This document shows positions 1-7,362 of a stretch of DNA of 17,897 nt, piece by piece; position 1 is the first letter of the stretch, and every line of letters begins with the position of its first letter. Source of the stretch: Pseudomonadota bacterium (GTDB lineage: Bacteria; Pseudomonadota; Alphaproteobacteria; Rhizobiales; Devosiaceae); contig JAEYTY010000035.1 of NCBI GenBank assembly GCA_023433775.1, positions 1-17,897 on the forward strand. Reading direction: 5' to 3'. Both the position numbers and the translations under genes were made by a program. The notes under the pieces were generated by a model. That model ran no database searches and had not been told where the DNA came from. It worked only from the letters and a program-made list of their open reading frames with translations.

Positions 1-2
1 AT

Positions 3-986
3 GAAGGCGGCGTCGATTTCACCATGGACGATATCGACAAGCTCAGCCTCAAGGTGCCGGTGCTCTCCAAGGTCGCGCCCGCCAAGAGCGATGTGCATAT
101 GGAAGACGTGCACCGCGCCGGCGGCATTTTCGCCATTCTCGGCCAGCTCGACCGCGCCGGCCTGATCAACCGCAGCGAACCCACCGTCCACGCGGCGACC
201 ATGGGCGACGCCATCGACAAGTGGGACATTTCCCGCACCAATTCGGAAAGCGTGCGCAATTTCTATCTGGCCGCGCCCGGCGGCGTGCGCACCACCCAGG
301 CCTTCTCCCAGTCCAATCGCTGGACCGAACTCGATCTCGACCGCCAGAACGGCGTCATCCGCTCAGCCGAGACGCCCTTTTCCAAGGATGGTGGCCTGGC
401 CGTGCTCAAGGGCAATATCGCCATCGATGGCTGCATCGTGAAGACGGCGGGCGTCGATGAATCGATCCTCAAATTCACCGGCCCGGCCCGCGTCTTTGAA
501 AGCCAGGACGACACCGTCAAGGCAATCCTTTCCAATCAGATCAAGGAAGGCGATGTCATCGTCATCCGCTATGAAGGCCCGCGCGGCGGCCCCGGAATGC
601 AGGAAATGCTCTATCCAACGAGCTACCTCAAATCCAAGGGCCTCGGCAAAGCCTGCGCCCTCTTGACCGATGGCCGCTTCTCGGGCGGCACATCGGGCCT
701 TTCCATCGGCCACGTTTCACCCGAAGCGGCCGAGGGCGGCACAATCGGGCTGGTGCGCGAAGGCGACATCATCGAAATCGACATCCCCAACCGCACCATC
801 ACCCTCTTGGTCAAGGATGACGAGCTGGTACAGCGCCGGCATGATCAGGACCAGCTCGGCTGGAAGCCGGCCCATCCGCGCAAGCGCAATGTGACCACTT
901 CGCTCAAGGCCTATGCGGCCTTCGCCACAAGCGCCGCCCGCGGCGCCGTGCGCGATACGCAGGCGATTGACAAGCTGTGGAATTGA
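3..986 (+). CDS. ilvD: Dihydroxy-acid dehydratase, C-terminal part (5' end outside window)
   Basis: IlvD dehydrates 2,3-dihydroxy-isovalerate and 2,3-dihydroxy-3-methylvalerate to the 2-keto acids, the next-to-last step of valine and isoleucine synthesis in the cytoplasm. The reading frame is open from base 3, so the gene enters from the left and 327 residues are visible of about 610 in the family. Recognisable family segments, in order, are KVAPAKSDVHMEDVHRAGG, RTTQAFSQ, SKDGGLAVL, CIVKTAGVD, GPGMQEMLYPTS and DGRFSGGTSGLSIGHVSPEA, and the end (ATSAARGAVRD) matches the usual C-terminus. The N-terminal cysteines that bind the Fe-S cluster lie outside the window and cannot be checked. The first ATG seen (base 24) is internal. 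No clear intrinsic terminator follows the stop codon. Confidence 0.97.
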   Translation, partial: EGGVDFTMDDIDKLSLKVPVLSKVAPAKSDVHMEDVHRAGGIFAILGQLDRAGLINRSEPTVHAATMGDAIDKWDISRTNSESVRNFYLAAPGGVRTTQAFSQSNRWTELDLDRQNGVIRSAETPFSKDGGLAVLKGNIAIDGCIVKTAGVDESILKFTGPARVFESQDDTVKAILSNQIKEGDVIVIRYEGPRGGPGMQEMLYPTSYLKSKGLGKACALLTDGRFSGGTSGLSIGHVSPEAAEGGTIGLVREGDIIEIDIPNRTITLLVKDDELVQRRHDQDQLGWKPAHPRKRNVTTSLKAYAAFATSAARGAVRDTQAIDKLWN

Positions 987-1086
987 AACCGGCGCCGCGC
1001 CGCATATCGCTAAAATTCTAAGGGTCACCAAGCGAGGGCATTAACAGGCGCGCTCTAGCGTCTCCAAAAAATCTGGAGGGCGTGAA

Positions 1087-1272
1087 ATGGGTTTGTTTTT
1101 CGGCTTGGTGCTGACCTTGGTGGGTGGGGCGGCCTTTGGGGTGGCGGCGTGGCTGGCTTTCATTGGCCATCCCGTCGAAACCCCCTTGATCGGAACCGGA
1201 GCAATGCTCGCGGCGGGTCTGTTCCTGATCTATCGCTGGCTGGCCAAGCGCAGCGGACGGTTCAACTACTGA
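1087..1272 (+). CDS. Small two-helix membrane protein of unknown function
   Basis: This 61-residue protein begins at an ATG preceded by a good ribosome binding site (GGAGGG, about 6 bases upstream). It has two hydrophobic segments, roughly residues 3-26 and 34-49, joined by a short polar turn (GHPVETP). It ends in a positively charged tail (RWLAKRSGRFNY), which predicts an inner-membrane hairpin with the C-terminus in the cytoplasm. I do not recognise a family. It lies 100 bases after ilvD on the same strand and before a strong hairpin, so it could be read through from ilvD or have its own promoter. Support for it being real is the ribosome binding site, the coherent membrane topology and the lack of any better reading frame here. 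Confidence 0.6.
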   Translation: MGLFFGLVLTLVGGAAFGVAAWLAFIGHPVETPLIGTGAMLAAGLFLIYRWLAKRSGRFNY

Positions 1273-1356
1273 TTTCGGGCCACAATTGCGTGACAACGCC
1301 CTTTGCCGGTGCTAACACCCCGCCCAGCCACTCAGTGTCTGCCAAGGTGCTGAACT

Positions 1357-1402
1357 GGTCAGGTTCGATAGCGGGGATTCCACCCTCCCTATCGAACCGA
1401 CC
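1357..1402. terminator. Long hairpin between convergent genes, probable bidirectional terminator
   Basis: GGTTCGATAG (1362-1371) pairs perfectly with CTATCGAACC (1389-1398). The stem is extended outward by GGTC/GACC across a bulged A and inward by GGGG/CCCT, giving about 18 pairs around an ATTCCA loop. It sits between the end of the small membrane protein gene and the stop codon at 1403 of the opposite-strand gene. There is no U-run on either side, so it is not a textbook intrinsic terminator. It may act with Rho or protect 3' ends. Confidence 0.55.
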
Positions 1403-1771
1403 CTAAATCCCCAAATCCTCGGCAATGCCCAGCTCGGTTCGCAATTTCCGGGTAAGCCCCTTTGCGACCATGGCGTAGGAGCGGCGGATATAGGCGGCCA
1501 GTTCCGCCTCGGTCAGCGGGGATGGCTCCTCGACACTGACCCACATGCGCTTGGCGAAATAGGCGGCCTGACTGATGCCTTCGAGCTCGGTAAGGAGATC
1601 AAAACTGGTCTCGCCGCATTTGAAGGTGATGCGGTGGGGCGCATCGTCGGAGAGCAGGCAGAAAACCTTGCCGCCGACCTTGGCGACACGGCGCTCCCAC
1701 AAATCTTCCAGCATGACCCCGGGCCAGTCGGCCAGCGCCCTGTCAAATGATGTCCGGTCAAACAAGCTCAC
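1403..1771 (-). CDS. MmcQ/YjbR family DNA-binding-like protein
   Basis: A small cytoplasmic protein of the MmcQ/YjbR fold, whose members have a CyaY-like alpha/beta structure and mostly unknown roles. From the preferred GTG start at 1771 it is 122 residues. Family signs are the leading helix with WPGVMLEDLWERR, the strand AKVGGKVFCLL (about residues 30-40), FKCGETSFDLL and the RMWVSV strand (about 75-80). The GTG is preferred because GGGGGA lies 8 bases upstream; an ATG ten codons earlier (1801) is the alternative but has no comparable site. It follows the ABC ATPase gene by 69 bases on the same strand and may be the last gene of that transcript. No biochemical function can be assigned. Confidence 0.85.
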   Translation of the reverse strand: MSLFDRTSFDRALADWPGVMLEDLWERRVAKVGGKVFCLLSDDAPHRITFKCGETSFDLLTELEGISQAAYFAKRMWVSVEEPSPLTEAELAAYIRRSYAMVAKGLTRKLRTELGIAEDLGI

Positions 1772-1840
1772 GGCGACGATCCCCCATGCCAAGGCGCGCA
1801 CGCTCTTATGGCACGGCGTCAGAAACTGGCAGCAGCAGGA

Positions 1841-2521
1841 TCAGCTGGAAACGGTCTTGCCGTCCACCACCTTGATCTGGCGGCGGCAGGCGGCTGCGAT
1901 TTTTTCGTCATGGGTGGAGATCAGGAAGGTCGTCTTTTCCTGGGAATTGATCTCGCCGATCAGTTCCATGACCTGTTCGGCCGATTCCCGGTCGAGATTG
2001 CCGGTGGGCTCATCGGCCAGCACCAGTTCGGGCCGGTTCATCAGGGCGCGGGCAATGGCCACGCGCTGCTTCTGCCCGCCGGACAATTGGGTGGCGCGAA
2101 AATCCATGCGATGGCCCAGCCCCACCCGCTCCAGCAATTCCTCGCCGCGTCGGCGGGCGCTAGCGGTTTCGCGGCCCTCGGCAATGGCGGTGGGGAAAAT
2201 GACATTTTCCAGCGCCGTAAAATCGGGCAGCAGGTGATGGAACTGGAAAACAAAGCCAATATGGCTGTTGCGAAATTCGGTCAGCGCCGCGTCGCGCGCC
2301 CGTGTGAGGTCCTCGCCCAGCATGATGTGCTGGCCGCTGGTGGGCTGCATGAGAGTGCCCAATATGGTGAGCAGGGTCGATTTACCCGAGCCCGAGGGAC
2401 CGAGGAGAGCCGCAAGATCGCCCTCCTGCAAATCCATATCGAGCCCTTTGAGGACGCGCGTTTCCGCCTCGCCCTCGCCATAGGTCTTGACCAGATCGCG
2501 GATTTCAACCAGCGCGCTCAT
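1841..2521 (-). CDS. ABC transporter ATP-binding protein, LolD/MacB-type
   Basis: This is the cytoplasmic ATPase of a type VII (MacB/LolCDE-like) ABC transporter that drives its partner permease. It has 226 residues, the usual size for LolD. Visible motifs are Walker A GPSGSGKST (41-49), Q-loop VFQ (91-93), signature LSGGQKQR (146-153), Walker B LVLADEP (166-172) followed by the D-loop NLD, and switch histidine H204 in STHD. Its start overlaps the permease stop in an ATGA (2518-2521), so translation is coupled. Because the operon also encodes a periplasmic adaptor and only one permease, it resembles MacAB or DevBCA exporters more than true LolCDE lipoprotein release, so I give no gene symbol. 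Confidence 0.95.
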   Translation of the reverse strand: MSALVEIRDLVKTYGEGEAETRVLKGLDMDLQEGDLAALLGPSGSGKSTLLTILGTLMQPTSGQHIMLGEDLTRARDAALTEFRNSHIGFVFQFHHLLPDFTALENVIFPTAIAEGRETASARRRGEELLERVGLGHRMDFRATQLSGGQKQRVAIARALMNRPELVLADEPTGNLDRESAEQVMELIGEINSQEKTTFLISTHDEKIAAACRRQIKVVDGKTVSS

Positions 2522-3723
2522 TGACCGATCACCGAGACCGGATCGACCCGCGCCGCCGAGCGGGCCGGCAGGATCGAGGCGAGGATGGCGCCCACGGTCG
2601 TCAGCGTTATGGCCAGCCCATAGGCGCCCTGGCGCACATCGATGGGCAGGCCGCCTGCCGAGGCATTTTCCGGCAGCGGAAAGGGCGAGAGCGCGAGGCA
2701 GCCGAGCCCGGCGCCCAGCAAGCCGCCCAGCAGCCCAATCAGCGTGCCCTGCAGCACGAAGACAAAGACCACAAAGCCGCGCGACGCGCCAAAGGCCCGC
2801 ATGATGCCGATTTCCGGGCGGCGGCGATAGGTCGAGAGCAAGAGCGCACTGGCGACGCCAATGACAATGGTGACCAGCGCAAAGCCCTTGATGAGATTGC
2901 CCGAATTGGCCTGGGCCCGCAGCCCGCTCAGCAATTGCGCATTGCCTTCGGTCCAGGGCGTGGCCTTGAGCCCGGTATCGGCGGCGATCCGCCTGGCAAA
3001 TTCATCGGCACTATTGAGATCGTCGAGTTTGATTTCGACCCGGCTGAGACCCTGGGGCAGCTCAAACAGGGTGCGGGCCGCCGCGGTGCTGACAAAGGCG
3101 GCGCGGGCATCGAGCGCGTCGACGCCGATTTCGAAGATGCCGGCAATGACCAGGGTGCGCTCGACATTGCGGTCCGACTGCAGGCGAATGACCTGGCCGA
3201 CCCCGATGCCAAGATCATCGGCCAGCACCTTGCCGATCAGCACATTGGAATTGGTCAGAACCGTATCACCCGCCACCAGCCGGCTTTCGAGATCGGCAAT
3301 GACCGAAACCTTGTCGGCCTCGACCCCGGTGACCGAAACCGGCGCGCGCGACTGGCCGCGAATGACAAAGCCATTGCCCACGATCTGCGGCGATACGGCC
3401 TTGACGCCTGCCATGGCCTCGATGCCGGGCAGGAAGGCCTCAGCCGTGCGCAAGGTTTCGCGCTGGCCGCTGGCTTTTTGCTGGACGAGCTGTGCTTCGA
3501 CGCCCTCGGGCAATAGCAGCCCGGCATCCCGGCTAGGCGCTTCAAGAGTGACATGGGAGATGTCGCCCACGGTCTGCTGCACCAGATAGACGGCGAGACC
3601 GCCGATCAGCGCGCTCATGAAGATGAAGACGAAGACGCCCGTCGCCACGCCCGCCACCAGAAGCCCGGTCTGGGCCTTGCTGGAGGAGAGGTAACGCCAG
3701 GCGATCTTGATGCCGTAGAGCAT
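2518..3723 (-). CDS. ABC transporter permease, FtsX/MacB family
   Basis: The membrane subunit of the ABC system, 401 residues with the four-helix plan of FtsX-domain permeases. TM1 is about 19-48, followed by a large periplasmic MacB_PCD-like domain (about 50-275), then TM2 (279-299), TM3 (316-346) and TM4 (366-388). After TM2, the segment RRRPEIGIMRAFGAS is the cytoplasmic coupling-helix region typical of the family. The C-terminus PARSAARVDPVSVIG matches the common ending of these permeases. ATG start at 3723, three bases after the adaptor stop. It probably works as a dimer with the ATPase and adaptor to push a substrate from the inner membrane or periplasm outward by a mechanotransmission mechanism. 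The substrate cannot be read from sequence. Confidence 0.94.
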   Translation of the reverse strand: MLYGIKIAWRYLSSSKAQTGLLVAGVATGVFVFIFMSALIGGLAVYLVQQTVGDISHVTLEAPSRDAGLLLPEGVEAQLVQQKASGQRETLRTAEAFLPGIEAMAGVKAVSPQIVGNGFVIRGQSRAPVSVTGVEADKVSVIADLESRLVAGDTVLTNSNVLIGKVLADDLGIGVGQVIRLQSDRNVERTLVIAGIFEIGVDALDARAAFVSTAAARTLFELPQGLSRVEIKLDDLNSADEFARRIAADTGLKATPWTEGNAQLLSGLRAQANSGNLIKGFALVTIVIGVASALLLSTYRRRPEIGIMRAFGASRGFVVFVFVLQGTLIGLLGGLLGAGLGCLALSPFPLPENASAGGLPIDVRQGAYGLAITLTTVGAILASILPARSAARVDPVSVIGQ

Positions 3724-3726
3724 GGC

Positions 3727-4821
3727 CTAGCGTGCCTCGACCAGATCGCCCGCCGCAACATTCGAGGGCTCGACAATCACCACGTCGCCCGGCGCCAGCC
3801 CTTCGGTGATGATCACCCGCTCGGCCGGCCAGTCGTTGAAGCGGATAGGCCGGGAGCGGGCCACGCCGTCTTCGACCACCAGCACATGGCTGTCGGCGCC
3901 TTCGGTGATGATGGCGCCGCGCGGCAGGGTGAGCGCATCCGAAACTTCGTCGACAATGACATTGGCATTGACCGTCTGGCCGACGGGCAGGGAGACCGGG
4001 TCGTCAAAGGCGATCTTGATGGCGCGGCCACCGGTGGACGGATCAACATTGGGCGCGGCGAAGGTCACGGTGCCGTGCTGGGCGACGCTGGCGCCGACGG
4101 GCTTGAGCAGGGCCTTGAGGCCGGCACTGACACGGGAGGAGTAGAGCTCGTCGACATCGGTTTCGACCACCAGATCGGCGGTGTCGGCAATGACGAACAA
4201 TTCGGTCTGCGCATCGACAAGCTGGCCCTGATCGACGCCGCGCGACAGCACAACGCCGGCCATGGGGGCGGAAATTGTATATTGGGCGATTTGCCGCTCG
4301 ACCTGATCAAGCGCCGCCTGCAAGCGGGCGGTTTCGTTGACCGCTCCGGCGAAGGCGAGTTCGGCCTCCTCGCGGCTGGCCCGGGTTGCGTTATCGCCAA
4401 GCGCCTGGCTGCGCGCCGCATTGGCTTCGGCCTGACGCTCTCTGACCTGCTGGGCCTCGAGCGCCGAGCGCGCCTGCTCGGCCTGCGCCTCGACCAAGGC
4501 GGCATCGAGCGACACCAGCACCGCGCCGGCCTCGACAGTGTCGCCGACATCGGCATTGACGGACAGCGCCTGACCGGAGACGGCCGAACGCACGGTCACC
4601 GACTTCCGCGCCGCCACGCGGCCATTGACGGCAAGCACCTGCGAGGCGGGGCCCGCGGCCACGATCTCGGTTTGGACCGCCTTTGGCCTGGGCTCCCAGG
4701 GGCGCTGGCTCCAGGCGAAATAGCCCCCGCCAGCGGCAATCAGCACGAGCAAGAGCGGCCAGAACCAGCGCCGCTTGCGGCGGCGGGCGGCGGGGCGTGA
4801 GGATGTTTCGGTTTTGGCCAC
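3727..4821 (-). CDS. Periplasmic adaptor (membrane fusion) protein, HlyD/RND-MacA type
   Basis: This 364-residue adaptor probably links the permease to an outer-membrane exit duct. A basic N-terminus (RRRKRR) is followed by one membrane anchor (about 20-37). Next comes a lipoyl/barrel-sandwich half (VNGRVAARKSVTVRSAVSG, ADVGDTVEAGAVLVSLD), then an Ala/Glu/Gln-rich helical hairpin (about 108-195) with coiled-coil spacing. The second lipoyl half (ISAPMAGVVLSRGVDQGQ) and beta-barrel and membrane-proximal domains follow. The start is a GTG at 4821 with AGAAGG upstream; the first residue after the start is Ala. The permease follows after 3 bases, so these genes form one exporter operon. No TolC-like gene is in the window, so the outer-membrane partner must be elsewhere if it is needed. 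Confidence 0.93.
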   Translation of the reverse strand: MAKTETSSRPAARRRKRRWFWPLLLVLIAAGGGYFAWSQRPWEPRPKAVQTEIVAAGPASQVLAVNGRVAARKSVTVRSAVSGQALSVNADVGDTVEAGAVLVSLDAALVEAQAEQARSALEAQQVRERQAEANAARSQALGDNATRASREEAELAFAGAVNETARLQAALDQVERQIAQYTISAPMAGVVLSRGVDQGQLVDAQTELFVIADTADLVVETDVDELYSSRVSAGLKALLKPVGASVAQHGTVTFAAPNVDPSTGGRAIKIAFDDPVSLPVGQTVNANVIVDEVSDALTLPRGAIITEGADSHVLVVEDGVARSRPIRFNDWPAERVIITEGLAPGDVVIVEPSNVAAGDLVEAR

Positions 4822-4911
4822 GACACGAGCCTTCTGACGCTAGAGTGGCTTATACGCCCCCGGCGTCCGGGCGGATTAGTGCCGGAAGCGATATTCTGGT
4901 TTTGGCCGGGA

Positions 4912-5334
4912 TCAGTTGTCCTCGCCCACATCGGGCAAGGGCAGGAAGTCGATGCCCTCTTCGACCAGCGCCACAACCTCGTCGCGCGTCGCCTCGCCAT
5001 AAATGCCGCGCGCTTCGGCTTCCTCGAAATGGATCTTGCGCGCTTCCTCGGCGAATTTGTCGCCGACATAATCGGCCTCGCTGGTGACCTTCTGCCGATA
5101 GGCCCGCAGCAATTCGCGGAACTTGGCCGCATCGGGGTGGGCCGCGCTCAGCGACACCCTACCCTGATCGCTCCGGGCGACGGCGGGAGCCATCGGGGCT
5201 TTCTCCACCGCGCCATCGCCGCAGACGGCACAGGTCACGATGCCGCGCGCCTTCTGCTCGTCAAAAGCGGCAGCGCTTTTGAACCAGGCGTCGAACTGAT
5301 GCCCCTTTGGGCAATGGAGAGAATATTGAATCAC
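4912..5334 (-). CDS. DUF1178 family zinc-ribbon-like protein
   Basis: A 140-residue protein of the DUF1178 family, common in alpha- and betaproteobacteria and of unknown function. The N-terminus MIQYSLHCPKGHQFDAWFKS is the family hallmark. C8, H12, C35 and C38 (CPKGH and CAVCG) look like a metal-binding ribbon. After this comes the typical MAPAVAR segment and a helical, acidic C-terminal half (KVTSEADYVGDKFAEEARKI). The start is a GTG at 5334; no better upstream or nearby ATG exists. It lies downstream of the nitrilase-family gene on the same strand, a pairing that recurs in alphaproteobacteria and suggests a shared but unknown context. Zinc binding is inferred from the cysteine pattern only. 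Confidence 0.9.
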   Translation of the reverse strand: MIQYSLHCPKGHQFDAWFKSAAAFDEQKARGIVTCAVCGDGAVEKAPMAPAVARSDQGRVSLSAAHPDAAKFRELLRAYRQKVTSEADYVGDKFAEEARKIHFEEAEARGIYGEATRDEVVALVEEGIDFLPLPDVGEDN

Positions 5335-5386
5335 GGCAAAAGGCTCATCGGGCCGGGGCTGCGGGTCATTTCAAAGGGATATAGGC

Positions 5387-6208
5387 TCATCGCCCCGGAA
5401 GGGCAAATTCGCGCGCATTGGCCAGCGCCGGCACGCGCTGCCGCGCTTCGACCACGGCCTGCGGATCGATATCGGCAAAGAGAACGCCGGGTGCATCATG
5501 ACCCAGTTCGGCGACAACCTTGCCCCATGGGTCGACCACCAGCGAATGGCCATAGGTGGCGCGGCCATTGGAATGCTCCCCGCCCTGCGCCGCCGCGATG
5601 ACATAGGAGCCAGTCTCGATGGCGCGGGCCCGCAACAGCACGTGCCAATGCGCCTGCCCCGTTGGCACGGTAAAGGCCGCCGGCACCGCCATCAGATTGG
5701 CGCCGGCATTGGCGAGGCTGTTGAAGAGACGCGGAAAGCGCATGTCGTAGCAGATGGAAAAGCCGAGGCGTAAATCACCGAGATCGGCCACAACAGCCGC
5801 ATCGCCGCCCTTATAGGTGGCGCTTTCGCGATAGGCATTGAGCCCGGCAATATCGGCGTCGAACAGGTGGATCTTGTCATAGATCGCCACCTGCGCCCCG
5901 TCGGGCCCAAACAGCACCGAGCGATTGGCAAAGCGGCCATCGTCCAGAGGAATGGGGAGCGAACCGATATGCACGAACATCCCGTGCTGCCGCGCCAGCG
6001 CGCTGACCTTTGCCAGTTGCGGGTGCCCTTCGAAGGGCGCTGCCACCGATTTGAGCTGATCCCGGTTCTCGGGAAAAATCAGTGTGACTTCCGGCGTCAG
6101 CGCATAGTGCGCGCCGCCCGCTGCCGCCTCGGCCAGCAAGGGCTCCAGCGCAGCAAGATTGGCTTCGGGGTCGAGCCCCGAGCGCATCTGGATAGCGGCG
6201 ATTTTCAT
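5387..6208 (-). CDS. Carbon-nitrogen hydrolase (Nit1/Nit2-like amidase)
   Basis: A cytoplasmic nitrilase-superfamily enzyme of 273 residues, closest by eye to the Nit1/Nit2 branch, which removes deaminated glutathione or omega-amides of keto acids. The catalytic triad is visible: E40 in LTPEVT, K112 in YDKIHLFD and C153 in GFSICYDMRFP. Other family pieces are FVHIGS, NRSVLFGPDG and the late SLVVDPWG. ATG start at 6208; an AGGA site overlaps the stop codon of grxC (TAGGA), only 8 bases away, so the two are tightly coupled. Adjacency to a glutaredoxin fits a metabolite-repair role in the glutathione system (deaminated-glutathione amidase), but that substrate is inferred and other amides are possible. 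Confidence 0.93.
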   Translation of the reverse strand: MKIAAIQMRSGLDPEANLAALEPLLAEAAAGGAHYALTPEVTLIFPENRDQLKSVAAPFEGHPQLAKVSALARQHGMFVHIGSLPIPLDDGRFANRSVLFGPDGAQVAIYDKIHLFDADIAGLNAYRESATYKGGDAAVVADLGDLRLGFSICYDMRFPRLFNSLANAGANLMAVPAAFTVPTGQAHWHVLLRARAIETGSYVIAAAQGGEHSNGRATYGHSLVVDPWGKVVAELGHDAPGVLFADIDPQAVVEARQRVPALANAREFALPGR

Positions 6209-6216
6209 GCCTGATC

Positions 6217-6471
6217 CTATGCCGAGAGGAGCGGGTCGAGACCGCCCTGGCGGTCGAGCGCCGCCATATCGTCATAGCCACCCACATGGGTATCGCCGAT
6301 AAAGATCTGCGGCACGGTACGGCGCCCATGGGCCCGTTCGGTCATGGCTTCGCGCAGCGCCGGGTCGAGCACGGAAATTTCGGAAAATTCAACGCCCTTG
6401 TCGGCCAGCAGCGACTTGGCCGCGTGGCAATAGGGGCAGGTTGGGGTCGTATAGATTTCTACCTTGGCCAT
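6217..6471 (-). CDS. grxC: Glutaredoxin 3
   Basis: A dithiol glutaredoxin of 84 residues that reduces protein disulfides and glutathione-mixed disulfides using glutathione in the cytoplasm. The active site CPYC is at residues 12-15, the cis-proline loop is TVPQIFI and the glutathione-binding turn is GGYDD; all are standard for GrxC. The start at 6471 gives MAKVEIYTTPTCPYC, the usual N-terminus. The reading frame stays open 12 codons further upstream, but that extension is not family-like, and the preferred ATG has GGAG about 11 bases ahead. It lies 36 bases after comF and 8 bases before the nitrilase-family gene, consistent with one transcript. Confidence 0.96.
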   Translation of the reverse strand: MAKVEIYTTPTCPYCHAAKSLLADKGVEFSEISVLDPALREAMTERAHGRRTVPQIFIGDTHVGGYDDMAALDRQGGLDPLLSA

Positions 6472-6507
6472 GGGTTCAAAGGCTCCAGGAAAGGGACATG
6501 GTCTCAA

Positions 6508-7314
6508 CTATATGGGGAGATCATCGCCAATGACAACGCGAGCAAAGGCCAGAACTTCAATAGTTTCTGCCCCGCCGCGCTTCAGCGCGCGCGTCACCGC
6601 CTTGACGGTCGCGCCTGTCGTGTAGACATCGTCGATCAGCACCACACCCCGCCCCTTGAGGCGGGCCAGGGCATCGGGATGGGCCGAAAACGCGCCCTGC
6701 ACATTGCGCTCGCGGCTTTCGCCCGAGAGCCCGACCTGTTGCCGGGTCTTGCGATGGCGCCGCACCAGATGCGGGTCCACCTTGAGCCCGGTCAGCCGCC
6801 CAAGCTCCAGCGCCAGCAGCAGCGACTGGTTATAGCGCCGCGCGCGCAAGCGGCTGGGATGGAGCGGCACCGGCACGAGCAGCGGGCCCTTATCCCAGAA
6901 TTCGCGCCCTGCCCCCGCCATCAGCCGGGCGCAAAGCCGCGCCAGTTCGGGCCGGTCACCATATTTCATCCGGCTGACCAGGGTTCCCGCCACCGGCCCA
7001 TAGGCCACGGCAGCCCGGGCCCGGGCAAAGGGCGGCGGATCGGCGAGAGCCTCGGCTGACAGCGCGCCCTCCCCCATATCGACCTCAAAGGGCAGGCCAA
7101 GCACGGGGCAAAGCGGGGCGGTGATTGGCTTCATCTTGGCAAAACATGCGGCACAGAGCGCGTCCCCCGCCTCCAGCGGCGTGCCACAAGAAGCGCATCC
7201 GGGCGGATAGAGCTGGTCGAGCAACATATGCCCCAGCCTGGCAAATCCCTGCCCCAGCCGAAGCCGCCAATCCCCGCCTTTGACTTCCCCGGCCCCGCTC
7301 TCCATAAGACCCAT
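6508..7314 (-). CDS. comF: ComF family phosphoribosyltransferase-like protein
   Basis: ComF proteins combine an N-terminal zinc ribbon with a type I phosphoribosyltransferase-like domain; in transformable bacteria they help DNA uptake, elsewhere the role is unclear. From the ATG at 7314 the protein has 268 residues. C40, C43, C54 and C57 form the two zinc knuckles. The segments AYGPVAGTLVSRMKYGDRPELA, LVPVPLHPSRLRARRYNQS and GVVLIDDVYTTGAT (about 223-236, the PRPP-binding loop) are all diagnostic. The frame stays open back to 7662, but that extension lies inside the opposite-strand methyltransferase gene and is not family-like. Starts at 7305 (ATG) or 7227 (MLLDQLYPPGC) are alternatives. It heads the minus-strand gene block, 48 bases from the divergent methyltransferase gene. 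Confidence 0.93.
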   Translation of the reverse strand: MGLMESGAGEVKGGDWRLRLGQGFARLGHMLLDQLYPPGCASCGTPLEAGDALCAACFAKMKPITAPLCPVLGLPFEVDMGEGALSAEALADPPPFARARAAVAYGPVAGTLVSRMKYGDRPELARLCARLMAGAGREFWDKGPLLVPVPLHPSRLRARRYNQSLLLALELGRLTGLKVDPHLVRRHRKTRQQVGLSGESRERNVQGAFSAHPDALARLKGRGVVLIDDVYTTGATVKAVTRALKRGGAETIEVLAFARVVIGDDLPI

Positions 7315-7362
7315 ATTGCCACGCCCCCGCGCCGGGGCCAGCCCCTTTGAGACAATTTCGGC

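Noticed and set aside
2521..3516. A 331-codon plus-strand frame opposite the permease gene
   Set aside because: Antisense shadow; charged low-complexity translation without domains, while the minus strand encodes a clean FtsX-type permease.
3553..4800. A 415-codon plus-strand frame opposite the adaptor gene
   Set aside because: It is the antisense shadow of a clear adaptor gene in high-GC DNA; its Gly/Asp/His/Arg-rich translation resembles no protein family.
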